The notes under the pieces were generated by a model. The model ran no database searches, was not told the origin of the DNA, and worked only from the letters and a program-made list of their open reading frames with translations. A program made the translations under genes and the position numbers. Positions 1-9,137 of a DNA stretch of 11,550 bases are shown piece after piece. How positions within the stretch are numbered: position 1 is the stretch's first letter; every line of letters begins with the position of its first letter. Source of the stretch: Aliarcobacter sp. (GTDB taxonomy: Bacteria > Campylobacterota > Campylobacteria > Campylobacterales > Arcobacteraceae); contig JAGOHQ010000016.1 of NCBI GenBank assembly GCA_017996075.1, positions 1 through 11,550 of the forward strand, written 5' to 3'.

Positions 1-2321
1 AAATCAATTTTTCCACCATCTAAAATATTACTATTTGCAAAAGTATTTATAAATTTTTCATTTATCTTTGCTGCATATATATCTATATTATTGTTTTTAT
101 TTGTAAAACTTATTTTACTATCTTCATATTCCAAATAGAAAAATTTTCTATCTTTATTTATATTTAACTCATAAAAATCTGCTAAAATTTTATTTTTATT
201 ATTTATAACTATATTTGATTTTGTTCCAATAATACCAATATTGCCTATTTTTTCATGAATATCATTATATTTTGTATCATAAAAAATATCATATCCATCT
301 AATTTTATAGTTGTTTGATTATCTCTTACTCTTAAAAAAATATCATCTTTTTTTGAGTTTATATCTAAAATATCATTTTTGTATTTTCCTAAAATATCAA
401 GTTCTTTTAAATCTTGATTATCTTTTTTTATAGGTAAATCCAAATCAAATAAAGATGCATTAAAAGTTATTAAATCTTTTTTTATATTAAAATTAGCACT
501 TTTTATTTTATACTCTTGATTATCAAAAAATAGTTTACAATTTTTTAAATCTATATTTGTATCAAATTCTACTTTACTATTTTTACTGATATTTTCATCA
601 TAAAAAATATCATATCCATCCAAAAAAAGATCTATATTATCTTTAAAATTTAACTTTATTGAGTTATCACTAGAAGAGATTTGTACACTCTCTTTATTGA
701 TATTTCCATAAAAATCTAAACTATTTATCTCTTTGTTATCTTTTTTTATAGGAACAATAAATCCACTAACAAATCCATTGAAGTCTATATTCTCTTTATC
801 CATAATTTTTAAAGATATGTTTCCACTATTTATACTGTTTTGTTTTAAAATGTCTGAATAATTATATATCTTTGAAATATCATTTAAATTTATAGTCAAA
901 AACTTATCGTATTTTATAGTTGTTTTTAAATCTTTTAGTTCAATATTTACATTTTTACTAAAATCCATAAAAATATCACTATTTATATTTGTAATATTTA
1001 ATATTTTAGAATTTTTGCTATCTTTTACTAAAATCTTATTTATTTGTGAAGTTCCTTCTATTTTTAAACTATTTAAATCTAGTTTTAAATTTGCTTTTGC
1101 ATCTACAATATCTTGATAAATAAAACTAGCATCATTTATATATAACAAATCATTTTCTAAAATAACTTTTGCACCATTTGTTTCAAAATCAAAACCAGAT
1201 ATAGAAATATTTGATTTTTCGGCTATAAAAACTCCATTATAACTCATAGGCTTATCTTCTGCATAAGGAAAAGATAAAAGTAACTTAGCTTGCGTTTCTC
1301 CATTTTTTTGCACAACTGGAACAACAATTCCATAAGCTTCTAAAATACCTAAAATATCTTTATCTAAAGAGGTTTTAGCCTCTATATTAACCAGAACTAA
1401 ACCATTATTCTCATTTGCAATATCTTTTATTGTTACAAAACTATTTTTAAGCTCTTTTTCTTTGTATATAGCATCTACTAAATCAAAATGCAAAGTACTA
1501 TTTTTGAAATTTACATTAACTTTGCTTGTATTTATCTCTTCTAGACTATTTTCAAATCTTATTTTTGCATTTTCAATAACTGCATCACCTTGGAGGCTTT
1601 TTTCAATTATTTTATTTTTATTTAGATCAAATTCACCATAAAACCAATTTAGCTTAAAATCTCCAGTTACATTATCATACATCCAAGAGTTTGCAACTTC
1701 TGGTAGAACAAGATATTTTTTTAAAAAATGTAAGTTTTTAAAGATTTCACTTTTTATAAAAAAATTAACTCTATTTTTTGTAATATCAATATTTCCAGAA
1801 ACTATTAAATCTTGATAATAAATATCTCCAAAATACTTTAACTCTTCATCAAAATAGTCAATTTTTGCCTTCCCTTTAAATAAAATATTGTAATCTTTTA
1901 AATATAAATTATTAATATCTAACAAAACCTCTTTTGATAAAACATCTATTTTTGAATCAAGTAAAAAAAACTTATTTTCAACACTTAAAATGTCTTCATC
2001 TAATACTATTTTAACTATATTGTCATTGATTGATAGTTTTTCTATATTAATACTTTGAAACCATTTTAATACAATTGGTAAAATATCTAAATTCTTTTTT
2101 ATATCTTCAATTGAGCTATTTGTCATAGTTTTTTCTGATTTATACTCTAAGTTTTCCATGCTTAAAATGAGTTTTTTATCCAATTTCATATAAAATTGCG
2201 AAATTTTAAAATTTAATAACTGAAAAGAGCTTATTTTGATACCTGAAAATAGAAGAGAAAACATAAATAACAATAAAGATAATGAGAGCAGCAATACAAA
2301 AATTCTAATCTTTTTTAACAC
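1..2321 (-). CDS. AsmA-like / DUF3971-type membrane-anchored periplasmic protein, C-terminus cut by window edge
   Basis: The minus strand is open from 2321 to the window edge: 773 codons and no stop. I chose the GTG at 2321 because the first 30 residues then form a classic signal anchor. It has a basic start (LKKIRIF) followed by a Leu/Phe-rich hydrophobic run to about residue 27, with AGGGA ten bases upstream. The ATG at 2264 would cut this helix in half and has no ribosome site. The rest is long, Asn/Lys/Asp/Ile-rich and patterned as short alternating beta strands, as in AsmA/YhdP-type proteins, which are anchored in the inner membrane and thought to help move lipids across the periplasm. 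A repeat of about 106 residues lies at residues 524-682. From memory C. jejuni has a similar gene (Cj0530) beside mltG, icd and mdh. The family call rests on architecture and synteny, so it is less certain than the gene itself. Confidence 0.8.
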   Translation of the reverse strand, partial: MLKKIRIFVLLLSLSLLLFMFSLLFSGIKISSFQLLNFKISQFYMKLDKKLILSMENLEYKSEKTMTNSSIEDIKKNLDILPIVLKWFQSINIEKLSINDNIVKIVLDEDILSVENKFFLLDSKIDVLSKEVLLDINNLYLKDYNILFKGKAKIDYFDEELKYFGDIYYQDLIVSGNIDITKNRVNFFIKSEIFKNLHFLKKYLVLPEVANSWMYDNVTGDFKLNWFYGEFDLNKNKIIEKSLQGDAVIENAKIRFENSLEEINTSKVNVNFKNSTLHFDLVDAIYKEKELKNSFVTIKDIANENNGLVLVNIEAKTSLDKDILGILEAYGIVVPVVQKNGETQAKLLLSFPYAEDKPMSYNGVFIAEKSNISISGFDFETNGAKVILENDLLYINDASFIYQDIVDAKANLKLDLNSLKIEGTSQINKILVKDSKNSKILNITNINSDIFMDFSKNVNIELKDLKTTIKYDKFLTINLNDISKIYNYSDILKQNSINSGNISLKIMDKENIDFNGFVSGFIVPIKKDNKEINSLDFYGNINKESVQISSSDNSIKLNFKDNIDLFLDGYDIFYDENISKNSKVEFDTNIDLKNCKLFFDNQEYKIKSANFNIKKDLITFNASLFDLDLPIKKDNQDLKELDILGKYKNDILDINSKKDDIFLRVRDNQTTIKLDGYDIFYDTKYNDIHEKIGNIGIIGTKSNIVINNKNKILADFYELNINKDRKFFYLEYEDSKISFTNKNNNIDIYAAKINEKFINTFANSNILDGGKID
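278..752 (-). repeat. Internal duplication (~106-residue period) within the AsmA-like gene
   Basis: Two markers each occur twice in the same order. A 22-base identical stretch lies at 278-299 and 599-620 and encodes LDGYDIFYD at residues 674-682 and 567-575. A 17-base identical stretch lies at 418-434 and 736-752 and encodes PIKKDN at residues 630-635 and 524-529. The offsets are 321 and 318 bases, so whole codons. Between the markers the copies share a weaker pattern (LD..G near the start of the unit). This looks like tandem duplication of a beta-strand module. Confidence 0.7.
2223..2229 (+). promoter_or_regulatory. Shine-Dalgarno for mltG, deciding a TTG start
   Basis: AAAAGAG ends six bases before the TTG at 2236. 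An in-frame TGA at 2221 closes the frame just upstream. The next ATG, GTG or TTG in frame is GTG 2353, which would delete most of the membrane anchor. TTG 2236 is therefore the best-supported start. Confidence 0.5.
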
Positions 2322-3363
2322 TTTATATCTATCCCTTATTTTTTGTATTATTGTGCTTTACTATTTGAGTTTACCAGTTGTTACGAATAAAATAATATTT
2401 ATTCCAAAAGGCAGTACGAGTAATATTGTATCACACTTAAACAAAAATGGCTATGAGATGAATATAATAGATGAGATTATTTTAAAATCTGGTGGCTTTA
2501 TACAAAGTGGTTGGATTGATGTTGAACAAACAAAACTTACAAAAATGGATTTTTTAATAAAACTTCTTACTTCAAAAGCTGCTTTAAAAACAGTTACACT
2601 AATTCCAGGTGAAACTTCATACTTTTTTTTAAAGAAAATTGCAAATGAGTTTAATTTAGATGAAAATAAACTTCAAAAAATATATGATGAACACGCATAC
2701 AAATTAGATGGAAATATATTAGCAGATAGCTACTCATTACCTGTTGGAATGAATGAAGAGTATATTTTATTTTATCTATTTTCTCAAACAAATAAAAAAT
2801 ATGAAGAATTTTCTAAAAAAATATTTGGTAAATATGACAAAGAAAAATGGTTTAGATATATATCTTTAGCTTCAGTTGTACAAAAAGAGGCAGCAACAAC
2901 AAATGAAATGCCAATTATTGCAAGTGTTGTTCATAATAGATTAAAGAAAAATATGGCACTTCAAATGGATGGAACATTAAACTATGGAAAATATTCAAAT
3001 AGTGTTGTAACAGCTGATAGAATAAGAAATGATGAAACTTCATATAATACTTATAAAAATAAAGGTTTACCAAAAGATCCAGTTTGTGCAGTTAGTTTAG
3101 ATGCAATAAAAGCTGCAATTTTCCCTGTAAAAAGCAATTACTTATATTTTGTAAGGGACAATAAAACAGGACTTCATAAGTTCTCAAATGATTATGAAAC
3201 ACATCAAGCAAATATTAATGCAAATATTGGAGTAGCAAAAACTTATACAAAAGTTAATGACAAACCAAACGATATAGATAATGAAGCTATTGATATTATG
3301 AAAAATGATATTTCAAATCAAAAAGCACCTTCAATAAAAGATTTATTTAATAGTGTAAATTAA
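2236..3363 (+). CDS. mltG: Endolytic murein transglycosylase MltG (YceG-like)
   Basis: MltG cleaves nascent glycan strands within the chain at the outer face of the inner membrane and is thought to end strand growth beside the synthases. The protein has 375 residues. A Lys/Asn-rich cytoplasmic tail (1-22) is followed by one membrane helix (about 23-46) and then a periplasmic LysM-like/YceG region. Family motifs are clear: LASVVQKEAA at 211-220 with the presumed catalytic Glu218, VVHNRLKK at 231-238, LQMDGTLNYG at 242-251 (often LQTDPTVIYG), SYNTYKNKGLP at 269-279, NYLYFVRD at 301-308, and GLHKFS at 312-317. The last 45 or so residues are a low-complexity polar tail. The TTG start makes the gene overlap the divergent AsmA-like gene by 86 bases, so its promoter must lie in that gene's coding sequence. 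From memory the pairing with an AsmA-like gene, icd and mdh is conserved in Campylobacter. Confidence 0.93.
   Translation: MIPENRRENINNNKDNESSNTKILIFFNTLYLSLIFCIIVLYYLSLPVVTNKIIFIPKGSTSNIVSHLNKNGYEMNIIDEIILKSGGFIQSGWIDVEQTKLTKMDFLIKLLTSKAALKTVTLIPGETSYFFLKKIANEFNLDENKLQKIYDEHAYKLDGNILADSYSLPVGMNEEYILFYLFSQTNKKYEEFSKKIFGKYDKEKWFRYISLASVVQKEAATTNEMPIIASVVHNRLKKNMALQMDGTLNYGKYSNSVVTADRIRNDETSYNTYKNKGLPKDPVCAVSLDAIKAAIFPVKSNYLYFVRDNKTGLHKFSNDYETHQANINANIGVAKTYTKVNDKPNDIDNEAIDIMKNDISNQKAPSIKDLFNSVN
2332..2336 (-). promoter_or_regulatory. Shine-Dalgarno for the AsmA-like gene, deciding a GTG start
   Basis: On the minus strand AGGGA lies ten bases before the GTG at 2321. The frame is closed by TAA at 2360-2358, so GTG 2321 is the only common start codon that keeps the whole hydrophobic N-terminus. 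The spacing is slightly long. The site lies inside the mltG coding region. Confidence 0.5.
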
Positions 3364-3365
3364 GA

Positions 3366-3396
3366 TGTGAATATTTGAAACAATCAAATATTCACA
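3366..3396. terminator. Perfect 13-bp hairpin after mltG (possible weak terminator)
   Basis: TGTGAATATTTGA (3366-3378) pairs perfectly with 3384-3396 around an AACAA loop, three bases after the mltG stop. The stem is AT-rich and has no T tract on either side, so it does not look like a textbook rho-independent terminator. It may stabilise the mltG 3' end or reduce read-through into icd. Confidence 0.45.
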
Positions 3397-3429
3397 CACA
3401 AAAATATAAGCAAATTCAATATCTTTAAA

Positions 3430-3436
3430 TATAAAT
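3430..3436 (+). promoter_or_regulatory. Candidate -10 box for icd
   Basis: TATAAAT lies about 47 bases before the icd ATG in an AT-rich stretch and has no convincing -35 box, as is usual in this phylum. The predicted transcript start near 3443 leaves a leader of about 40 bases. AGGA at 3472-3475 is seven bases before the ATG. Confidence 0.4.
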
Positions 3437-3473
3437 CTAGTTACAATTTCGCCATATCAAATTTACAATTTAG

Positions 3474-5674
<2,201 letters not shown>

Positions 5675-5675
<1 letters not shown>

Positions 5676-5702
5676 CTAAAAAGAGGATTACCTCTTTTTA
5701 GT
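5675..5702 (+). terminator. Hairpin terminator after icd
   Basis: ACTAAAAAGAGG (5675-5686) pairs perfectly with 5691-5702 around an ATTA loop, beginning at the last base of the icd stop. The T5 run lies in the 3' arm, so on the plus strand this can act as an A/T-flanked intrinsic terminator. Partial read-through into mdh remains possible because no good mdh promoter is visible. Confidence 0.65.
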
Positions 5703-5765
5703 CTAAATTTAAAATCTTTCTTAAGAAAACTCTTAATTTACTCTTCAAATTTAAAAAGGCTTGAT
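5703..5765 (+). promoter_or_regulatory. icd-mdh spacer with 12-bp palindrome and the mdh ribosome site
   Basis: The spacer holds a perfect palindrome, TTTCTTAAGAAA, at 5717-5728. AAAAAGG at 5753-5759 lies six bases before the GTG of mdh. No convincing -10 box is visible. The ATG at 5764-5766 is out of frame and stops immediately, so GTG 5766 is the start. The palindrome is only a candidate operator. Confidence 0.35.
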
Positions 5766-6704
5766 GTGAATAAAAAAACTGTTGGAATTATTGGTGTTGG
5801 AAATGTTGGCTCAAACTTGGCTTTTTGTTTAGCTACAAGTGATATTTGTAAATCTATTTTACTAAAAGATATTAGAGAAGAATTTACACAAGCTATGGCT
5901 TTAGATATATCTCAAGCAGCAAAATCAAAAAATAGCACTACAAAAGTTAAAGCTTGTGTAAATAATAGTGATTTTAAAAACTGTGATATTATAGTAATCA
6001 CAGCTGGAATTGCAAGAAAACCAAATATGAGTAGAGAAGATTTAATATTTACAAATAAAAAAATATTAGAATCAATTTTTGATGAAGTATTAGAAAACAA
6101 TAAAAATGCTATTTTTATTATAGTTTCAAATCCTTTAGATGCAATGGTTTATGTAGCATTAAATAAGTCAAAGCTACCTAGAAATAAAGTTTTTGGTATG
6201 GCTGGTGTTTTAGACAGTGCAAGATTTAAACACTACATAGAAGAAAAATTAGATTTTGATTACACCAATATAGAAGCTATGGTTATAGGAGCACATTCAA
6301 ATACAATGGTTCCTTTGATAAATCATGCAAAAGTTGATGGTAAAAAAGTCGTTGATATATTAAAATCAGAAGATATTGAATATATTTTAGAAAATACTAA
6401 AAATGGTGGAGCTAGAATTGTTGATTTATTAAAAACAGGTTCTGCATATTTTGCACCTGCTTACTCTTGTTTTCTTATTTGTAGGGCTATAATAGAAGAC
6501 ACTAAAGAGACTTTTCCAACATCTGTTGTCCTTTTTGATGAATATGGTTATAATAATATTACTCTTGGAGTACCAACTATAATAGGTAAAAATGGTATTG
6601 AAGAGGTTATAGAGCTTGATTTGAGTGATGATGAAAAAGAAGATTTAAAATTATCTGCTCAAACTGTTGTAAATAGTATTAATATTTTAAAGGATAATAA
6701 ATGA
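5766..6704 (+). CDS. mdh: Malate dehydrogenase, LDH-like type
   Basis: Interconverts malate and oxaloacetate with NAD(H) in the cytoplasm. The 312 residues match the usual family length. GVGNVGS at 10-16 is the dinucleotide-binding loop. The acidic residue ending the second strand (LLKDI, Asp35) should bind the NAD ribose. TAGIARKPNMSREDL at 79-93 gives the substrate arginines Arg84 and Arg90, which argue for malate rather than lactate. NPLDAM follows at 122-127. GVLDSARF at 147-154 carries Asp150 and Arg153. The catalytic His is His177, but its motif reads GAHSNTMVPL instead of the usual G.HGD.MVP. The start is GTG. The downstream HMA gene overlaps the stop by four bases, indicating one operon. 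In Campylobacter, from memory, sucCD follows mdh; here it does not. Confidence 0.93.
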   Translation: MNKKTVGIIGVGNVGSNLAFCLATSDICKSILLKDIREEFTQAMALDISQAAKSKNSTTKVKACVNNSDFKNCDIIVITAGIARKPNMSREDLIFTNKKILESIFDEVLENNKNAIFIIVSNPLDAMVYVALNKSKLPRNKVFGMAGVLDSARFKHYIEEKLDFDYTNIEAMVIGAHSNTMVPLINHAKVDGKKVVDILKSEDIEYILENTKNGGARIVDLLKTGSAYFAPAYSCFLICRAIIEDTKETFPTSVVLFDEYGYNNITLGVPTIIGKNGIEEVIELDLSDDEKEDLKLSAQTVVNSINILKDNK

Positions 6705-6991
6705 AACAAACATTTGAAGTACATAATGTAAAATGTGGTGGTTGTGCAAATACTTTAACAAAATCTTTGAAAGATGATTTTGGTAGTGTTGAAGTTGATT
6801 TATCTGTAAATCCAAGAAAAATAACATTAGATATTGAAGATAATCAAATTGAAGAGTTAAAACTTAAATTAAGAAGTTTAGGATATCCACTAACAAACGA
6901 TGAGTTAAGTGGTTTTGAAAAGGCAACTACAACAGCAAAAAGTTTTGTATCTTGTGCTATTGGTAAAATTGATGTTGCATTAAATAAATAA
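6701..6991 (+). CDS. Small heavy-metal-associated (HMA) domain protein, CopZ-like
   Basis: A 96-residue cytoplasmic protein whose first ~65 residues fit the HMA fold (beta-alpha-beta-beta-alpha-beta) of copper chaperones and metal ATPase N-termini. The metal site is VKCGGCANTL at 10-19, with Cys12 and Cys15 in a CxxC. A tail of about 30 residues follows, with a third cysteine (Cys82 in SFVSCAIGK), which minimal CopZ chaperones do not need. Its ATG lies inside the mdh stop (ATGA, four-base overlap), so it is probably translated by coupling to mdh. The metal is not decidable from sequence; Cu(I) is the family default. No metal ATPase is in the window, so the partner is unknown. Confidence 0.85.
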   Translation: MKQTFEVHNVKCGGCANTLTKSLKDDFGSVEVDLSVNPRKITLDIEDNQIEELKLKLRSLGYPLTNDELSGFEKATTTAKSFVSCAIGKIDVALNK

Positions 6992-7032
6992 AAAAATTGA
7001 CTAAAATCAATATATTTTAATCTTAGATTTCA

Positions 7033-7038
7033 TATAAT
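7033..7038 (+). promoter_or_regulatory. Candidate -10 box for the cytochrome c gene
   Basis: TATAAT lies 29 bases before the ATG at 7068. TTGACT at 6997-7002 is too far upstream (30 bases) to serve as its -35. AAGGGA at 7056-7061 is a strong ribosome site six bases before the ATG. The cytochrome gene is therefore probably its own transcription unit, apart from mdh-HMA. Confidence 0.5.
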
Positions 7039-7067
7039 ATTTTTATCTTATTTAAAAGGGAAATTAA

Positions 7068-7346
7068 ATGAAAAAAATAGTTTTAGCAACAACAATATTA
7101 GCGGCAACTTTTGCATTTGCAAATCCTTATGCAAAATGTGTAGCATGTCATGGTGCAAACGGTGAAAAAGTGGCTTTAGGTAAATCTAAAATAATCAAAG
7201 ATATGACAAAAGCAGATTTTGTAGCATCTTTAAAAGGTTATCAAGATGGAACTTATGGTGGAGCACAAAAAGCTCTAATGGTTGGTCAAGTAAAAGGTAT
7301 GGATGAAGCAACTATGAATGCCATAGCTGACCTAATCATAAAATAA
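7068..7346 (+). CDS. Small periplasmic mono-haem cytochrome c (c553-like)
   Basis: A 92-residue class I-type cytochrome c that should carry electrons in the periplasm. Residues 1-18 are a Sec signal peptide (KK, hydrophobic stretch, then AFA before NP). The single haem-binding motif CVACH is at 24-28, directly after the signal, followed by GANGEK as in many c553 proteins. The distal haem ligand is probably Met71 (ALMVGQ) or Met78 (KGMDE). The protein ends in the expected C-terminal helix (MNAIADLIIK). The mature form is about 74 residues, small but normal for this family. It stands alone, with its own promoter and a terminator, so its redox partners cannot be told from context. Confidence 0.92.
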   Translation: MKKIVLATTILAATFAFANPYAKCVACHGANGEKVALGKSKIIKDMTKADFVASLKGYQDGTYGGAQKALMVGQVKGMDEATMNAIADLIIK

Positions 7347-7349
7347 ACC

Positions 7350-7380
7350 TTAAAATAGCTAGTTTTTCTAGCTATTTTAA
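7350..7380. terminator. Shared bidirectional terminator between cytochrome c and the 131-residue gene
   Basis: A perfect 13-bp stem, TTAAAATAGCTAG (7350-7362) with 7368-7380, closes a T5 loop. A/T tracts on both sides make it usable from either direction. The TAG stop of the convergent minus-strand gene (7374-7372) lies inside the 3' arm. Confidence 0.75.
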
Positions 7381-7767
7381 AAAACTTTGTCTTCGCATCT
7401 CTTCTAAAAATTTTATTAACTCTTGTTTTTCATCTATTAATTTTTTAATTAAAATATCTTTTTCATCTTTGAATAAATCTATATTTTTTTGCTCTAAAAT
7501 TTTACCAATGTAAATTTTAAATATATTTTTATCTTCTAAATACTCTATTTTATTACATTCAACTATAATTTGTGGTTTATCTTCACCAAATGTATTAACA
7601 AAAACTATTTTTTCAATACATTTTATATCATAAAATATATTATCTCCAATTATTTTTGGCTCTAAAAACTCTTTTTTCCAATATTTAGTAGCATCTTTTT
7701 CAATAGTTGTTATATTTTTCAACAAAATATCTTCAAATAGAACTTTACTTATAGATAATTTAAGCAT
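7372..7767 (-). CDS. Hypothetical 131-residue protein, possibly ASCH/PUA-like
   Basis: A real gene by its good ribosome site (AGGA, eight bases before the ATG) and by the gaps on both sides. I do not recognise it with confidence. The N-terminal part reads ISKVLFEDILLKNITTIEKD then YWKKEF (about 29-34), then GDNIFYDI and a strand-rich stretch ending FKIYIGKIL. This resembles ASCH/PUA-like domains, where 'IL.G.KT.E.R....W' leads into a small beta barrel that may bind RNA or nucleotides. The last ~40 residues are a charged helix (KDILIKKLIDEKQELIKFLE). No signal peptide or membrane segment is visible. The ASCH link is a pattern impression only. Confidence 0.7.
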   Translation of the reverse strand: MLKLSISKVLFEDILLKNITTIEKDATKYWKKEFLEPKIIGDNIFYDIKCIEKIVFVNTFGEDKPQIIVECNKIEYLEDKNIFKIYIGKILEQKNIDLFKDEKDILIKKLIDEKQELIKFLEEMRRQSFLK

Positions 7768-7789
7768 TTATTTTTTCCTAAAATCAAAA

Positions 7790-7846
7790 TGAAACGAATT
7801 TCAATTATAAAATGATACAATCCCTTAAAAATTTCAAGGGACAAAT
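7790..7846. promoter_or_regulatory. Divergent intergenic region: promoter of the NlpC/P60 gene and inverted repeat
   Basis: TACAAT at 7816-7821 is a fair -10 box for the plus-strand lipoprotein gene. AAGGGA at 7836-7841 lies five bases before its ATG. TGAAA and TTTCA (7790-7794 and 7799-7803) form a small inverted repeat around CGAA upstream of the -10. It could be an operator for either gene, but it is short. Confidence 0.4.
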
Positions 7847-9136
7847 ATGTTAAAAACTTTTAAATATTTTACTACTATTTTAGCGATATCTTTTTTACTT
7901 ACAGCTTGTAGTCAAAAAAGGGTTATAGAAAAACCAACAATTTTAGAAGCAAAACAAGATACTATTATAGAACTATCAAAACAAGCAAATGATAAATCAT
8001 TCAATCAAGAAGAACAAAAAGATGAATATTTTTCTAAATATTTTAGACCTTGGAAACAATCAAAATTATCTTATAGTGAAGTTGAAGCAAAATGGGGTTT
8101 TTCATACAAAAATAAAAAAGTATATTTAGAAAATCATAATCAAGCAACAAAAGAGTGGTTTGATAAAAAAATAGAAAATGCAAATTTTGAAAACTACAAC
8201 AAAGATATTAAAAAAGCAATTACTCTAAAAAATACAAATGTAAGAGTGTTACCAACAAACTCACCAATGTTTTATAATCCTAGCTTGCCAGGAGAAGGTT
8301 TTCCATTTGATTACAACCAAAATTCACTACTAAAAATAAATACTCCTTTGATAGTTTCTCATTTTTCAAAAGATAGAGCTTGGGCATTTGTTGAGTCACA
8401 CTTTGTTGGTGGTTGGGTAGAGATAAATAGCATTGCTTTTGTAGATGATGATTTTATAAATGATTTTACTACAAATGATTATTTTATAGCAACTAAAGAA
8501 AAATTTGCTATTTATGACCCTATTTTTAGAGAGTATGTAAAAGTTGGTACAATTTTTCCAAAAAAAGATAATAATTTTATAGTTGCAAAAGAAGATGACA
8601 ATTTAAATGCAAAAATATCATATATTCAAATAGAAGAAGAGTTCGTAGAACCTATGCCTTTGGCTTATACATATGAAAACCGTGCTAGAGTTTTAAAAGA
8701 GTTTATGAATGAGCCATATGGTTGGGCTGGACTTTTAAACAATAGAGATTGCTCTAGTTTTACTCAAGACTATTTTAGTGTATTTGGTAAATATCTTCAT
8801 AGAAACTCAAAAGCACAAACAACAAATGGAAAGTATTTTGATATTTCTAAACTAAATCTTGATGAAAAAAAAGAGTTTATAAGAAAAAATGGTATTCCAT
8901 TTTCTACTTTAGTGTACTTAAAAGGACATATAATGTTGTATATAGGTATTGAAAACAACGAGCCTTTGGTTGTTCATAATGTTTGGAGCGTTAAATTAAA
9001 AGACAAAGAGGATAAAGAATTTAGATATATAATAGGAAAAACAGCTATTACAACTCTAGAGCCTGCAAAAGATCAAGAAGGTTTTACACAAGATAGCAAT
9101 ATCCTAAAAAAAGTTTTAGGAATAACTATTTTATAA
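7847..9136 (+). CDS. Lipoprotein peptidoglycan hydrolase with SH3 domains and NlpC/P60 (C40) peptidase domain
   Basis: A 429-residue exported lipoprotein. The lipobox LTAC puts the lipidated Cys at residue 21. A charged linker and an N-terminal NlpC/P60-associated region (about 55-125, with the FRPWKQSKLSY motif) precede bacterial SH3-like segments (about 126-200, NVRVLPTNSPMF; and about 210-265). The catalytic C40 domain covers about 275-400. The catalytic Cys is Cys302 in YGWAGLLNNRDCSSF, His361 lies in YLKGHIMLYIG, and His377 in VVHNVW is the likely third residue. Such enzymes cut stem peptides next to D-iGlu/mDAP in the wall. All three catalytic residues are present, so it should be active. 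It has its own promoter. Its stop is one base from the stop of the convergent ftsL-like gene, and no terminator is visible between them. Confidence 0.92.
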   Translation: MLKTFKYFTTILAISFLLTACSQKRVIEKPTILEAKQDTIIELSKQANDKSFNQEEQKDEYFSKYFRPWKQSKLSYSEVEAKWGFSYKNKKVYLENHNQATKEWFDKKIENANFENYNKDIKKAITLKNTNVRVLPTNSPMFYNPSLPGEGFPFDYNQNSLLKINTPLIVSHFSKDRAWAFVESHFVGGWVEINSIAFVDDDFINDFTTNDYFIATKEKFAIYDPIFREYVKVGTIFPKKDNNFIVAKEDDNLNAKISYIQIEEEFVEPMPLAYTYENRARVLKEFMNEPYGWAGLLNNRDCSSFTQDYFSVFGKYLHRNSKAQTTNGKYFDISKLNLDEKKEFIRKNGIPFSTLVYLKGHIMLYIGIENNEPLVVHNVWSVKLKDKEDKEFRYIIGKTAITTLEPAKDQEGFTQDSNILKKVLGITIL

Positions 9137-9137
9137 C

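Noticed and set aside
2187..2264. ATG 2264 or ATG 2189 as the start of the AsmA-like gene, giving little or no overlap with mltG
   Set aside because: Neither keeps the full hydrophobic anchor, and ATG 2264 has no ribosome site. GTG 2321 gives a basic start, a full helix and AGGGA upstream.
5912..6100. Minus-strand ORF of 62 codons
   Set aside because: It lies wholly inside mdh on the opposite strand and its product has no recognisable features; mdh is well supported, so this is a shadow.
6997..7038. TTGACT (6997) and TATAAT (7033) as a classical -35/-10 pair
   Set aside because: The spacing is 30 bases, far from the usual 17, so the TTGACT is probably chance.
7822..7840. CCCTT...AAGGG hairpin that would hide the ribosome site of the NlpC/P60 gene
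   Set aside because: If TACAAT 7816-7821 is the -10 box, transcription starts near 7828, after the CCCTT arm, so the hairpin would not be in the mRNA. Only five base pairs are continuous.
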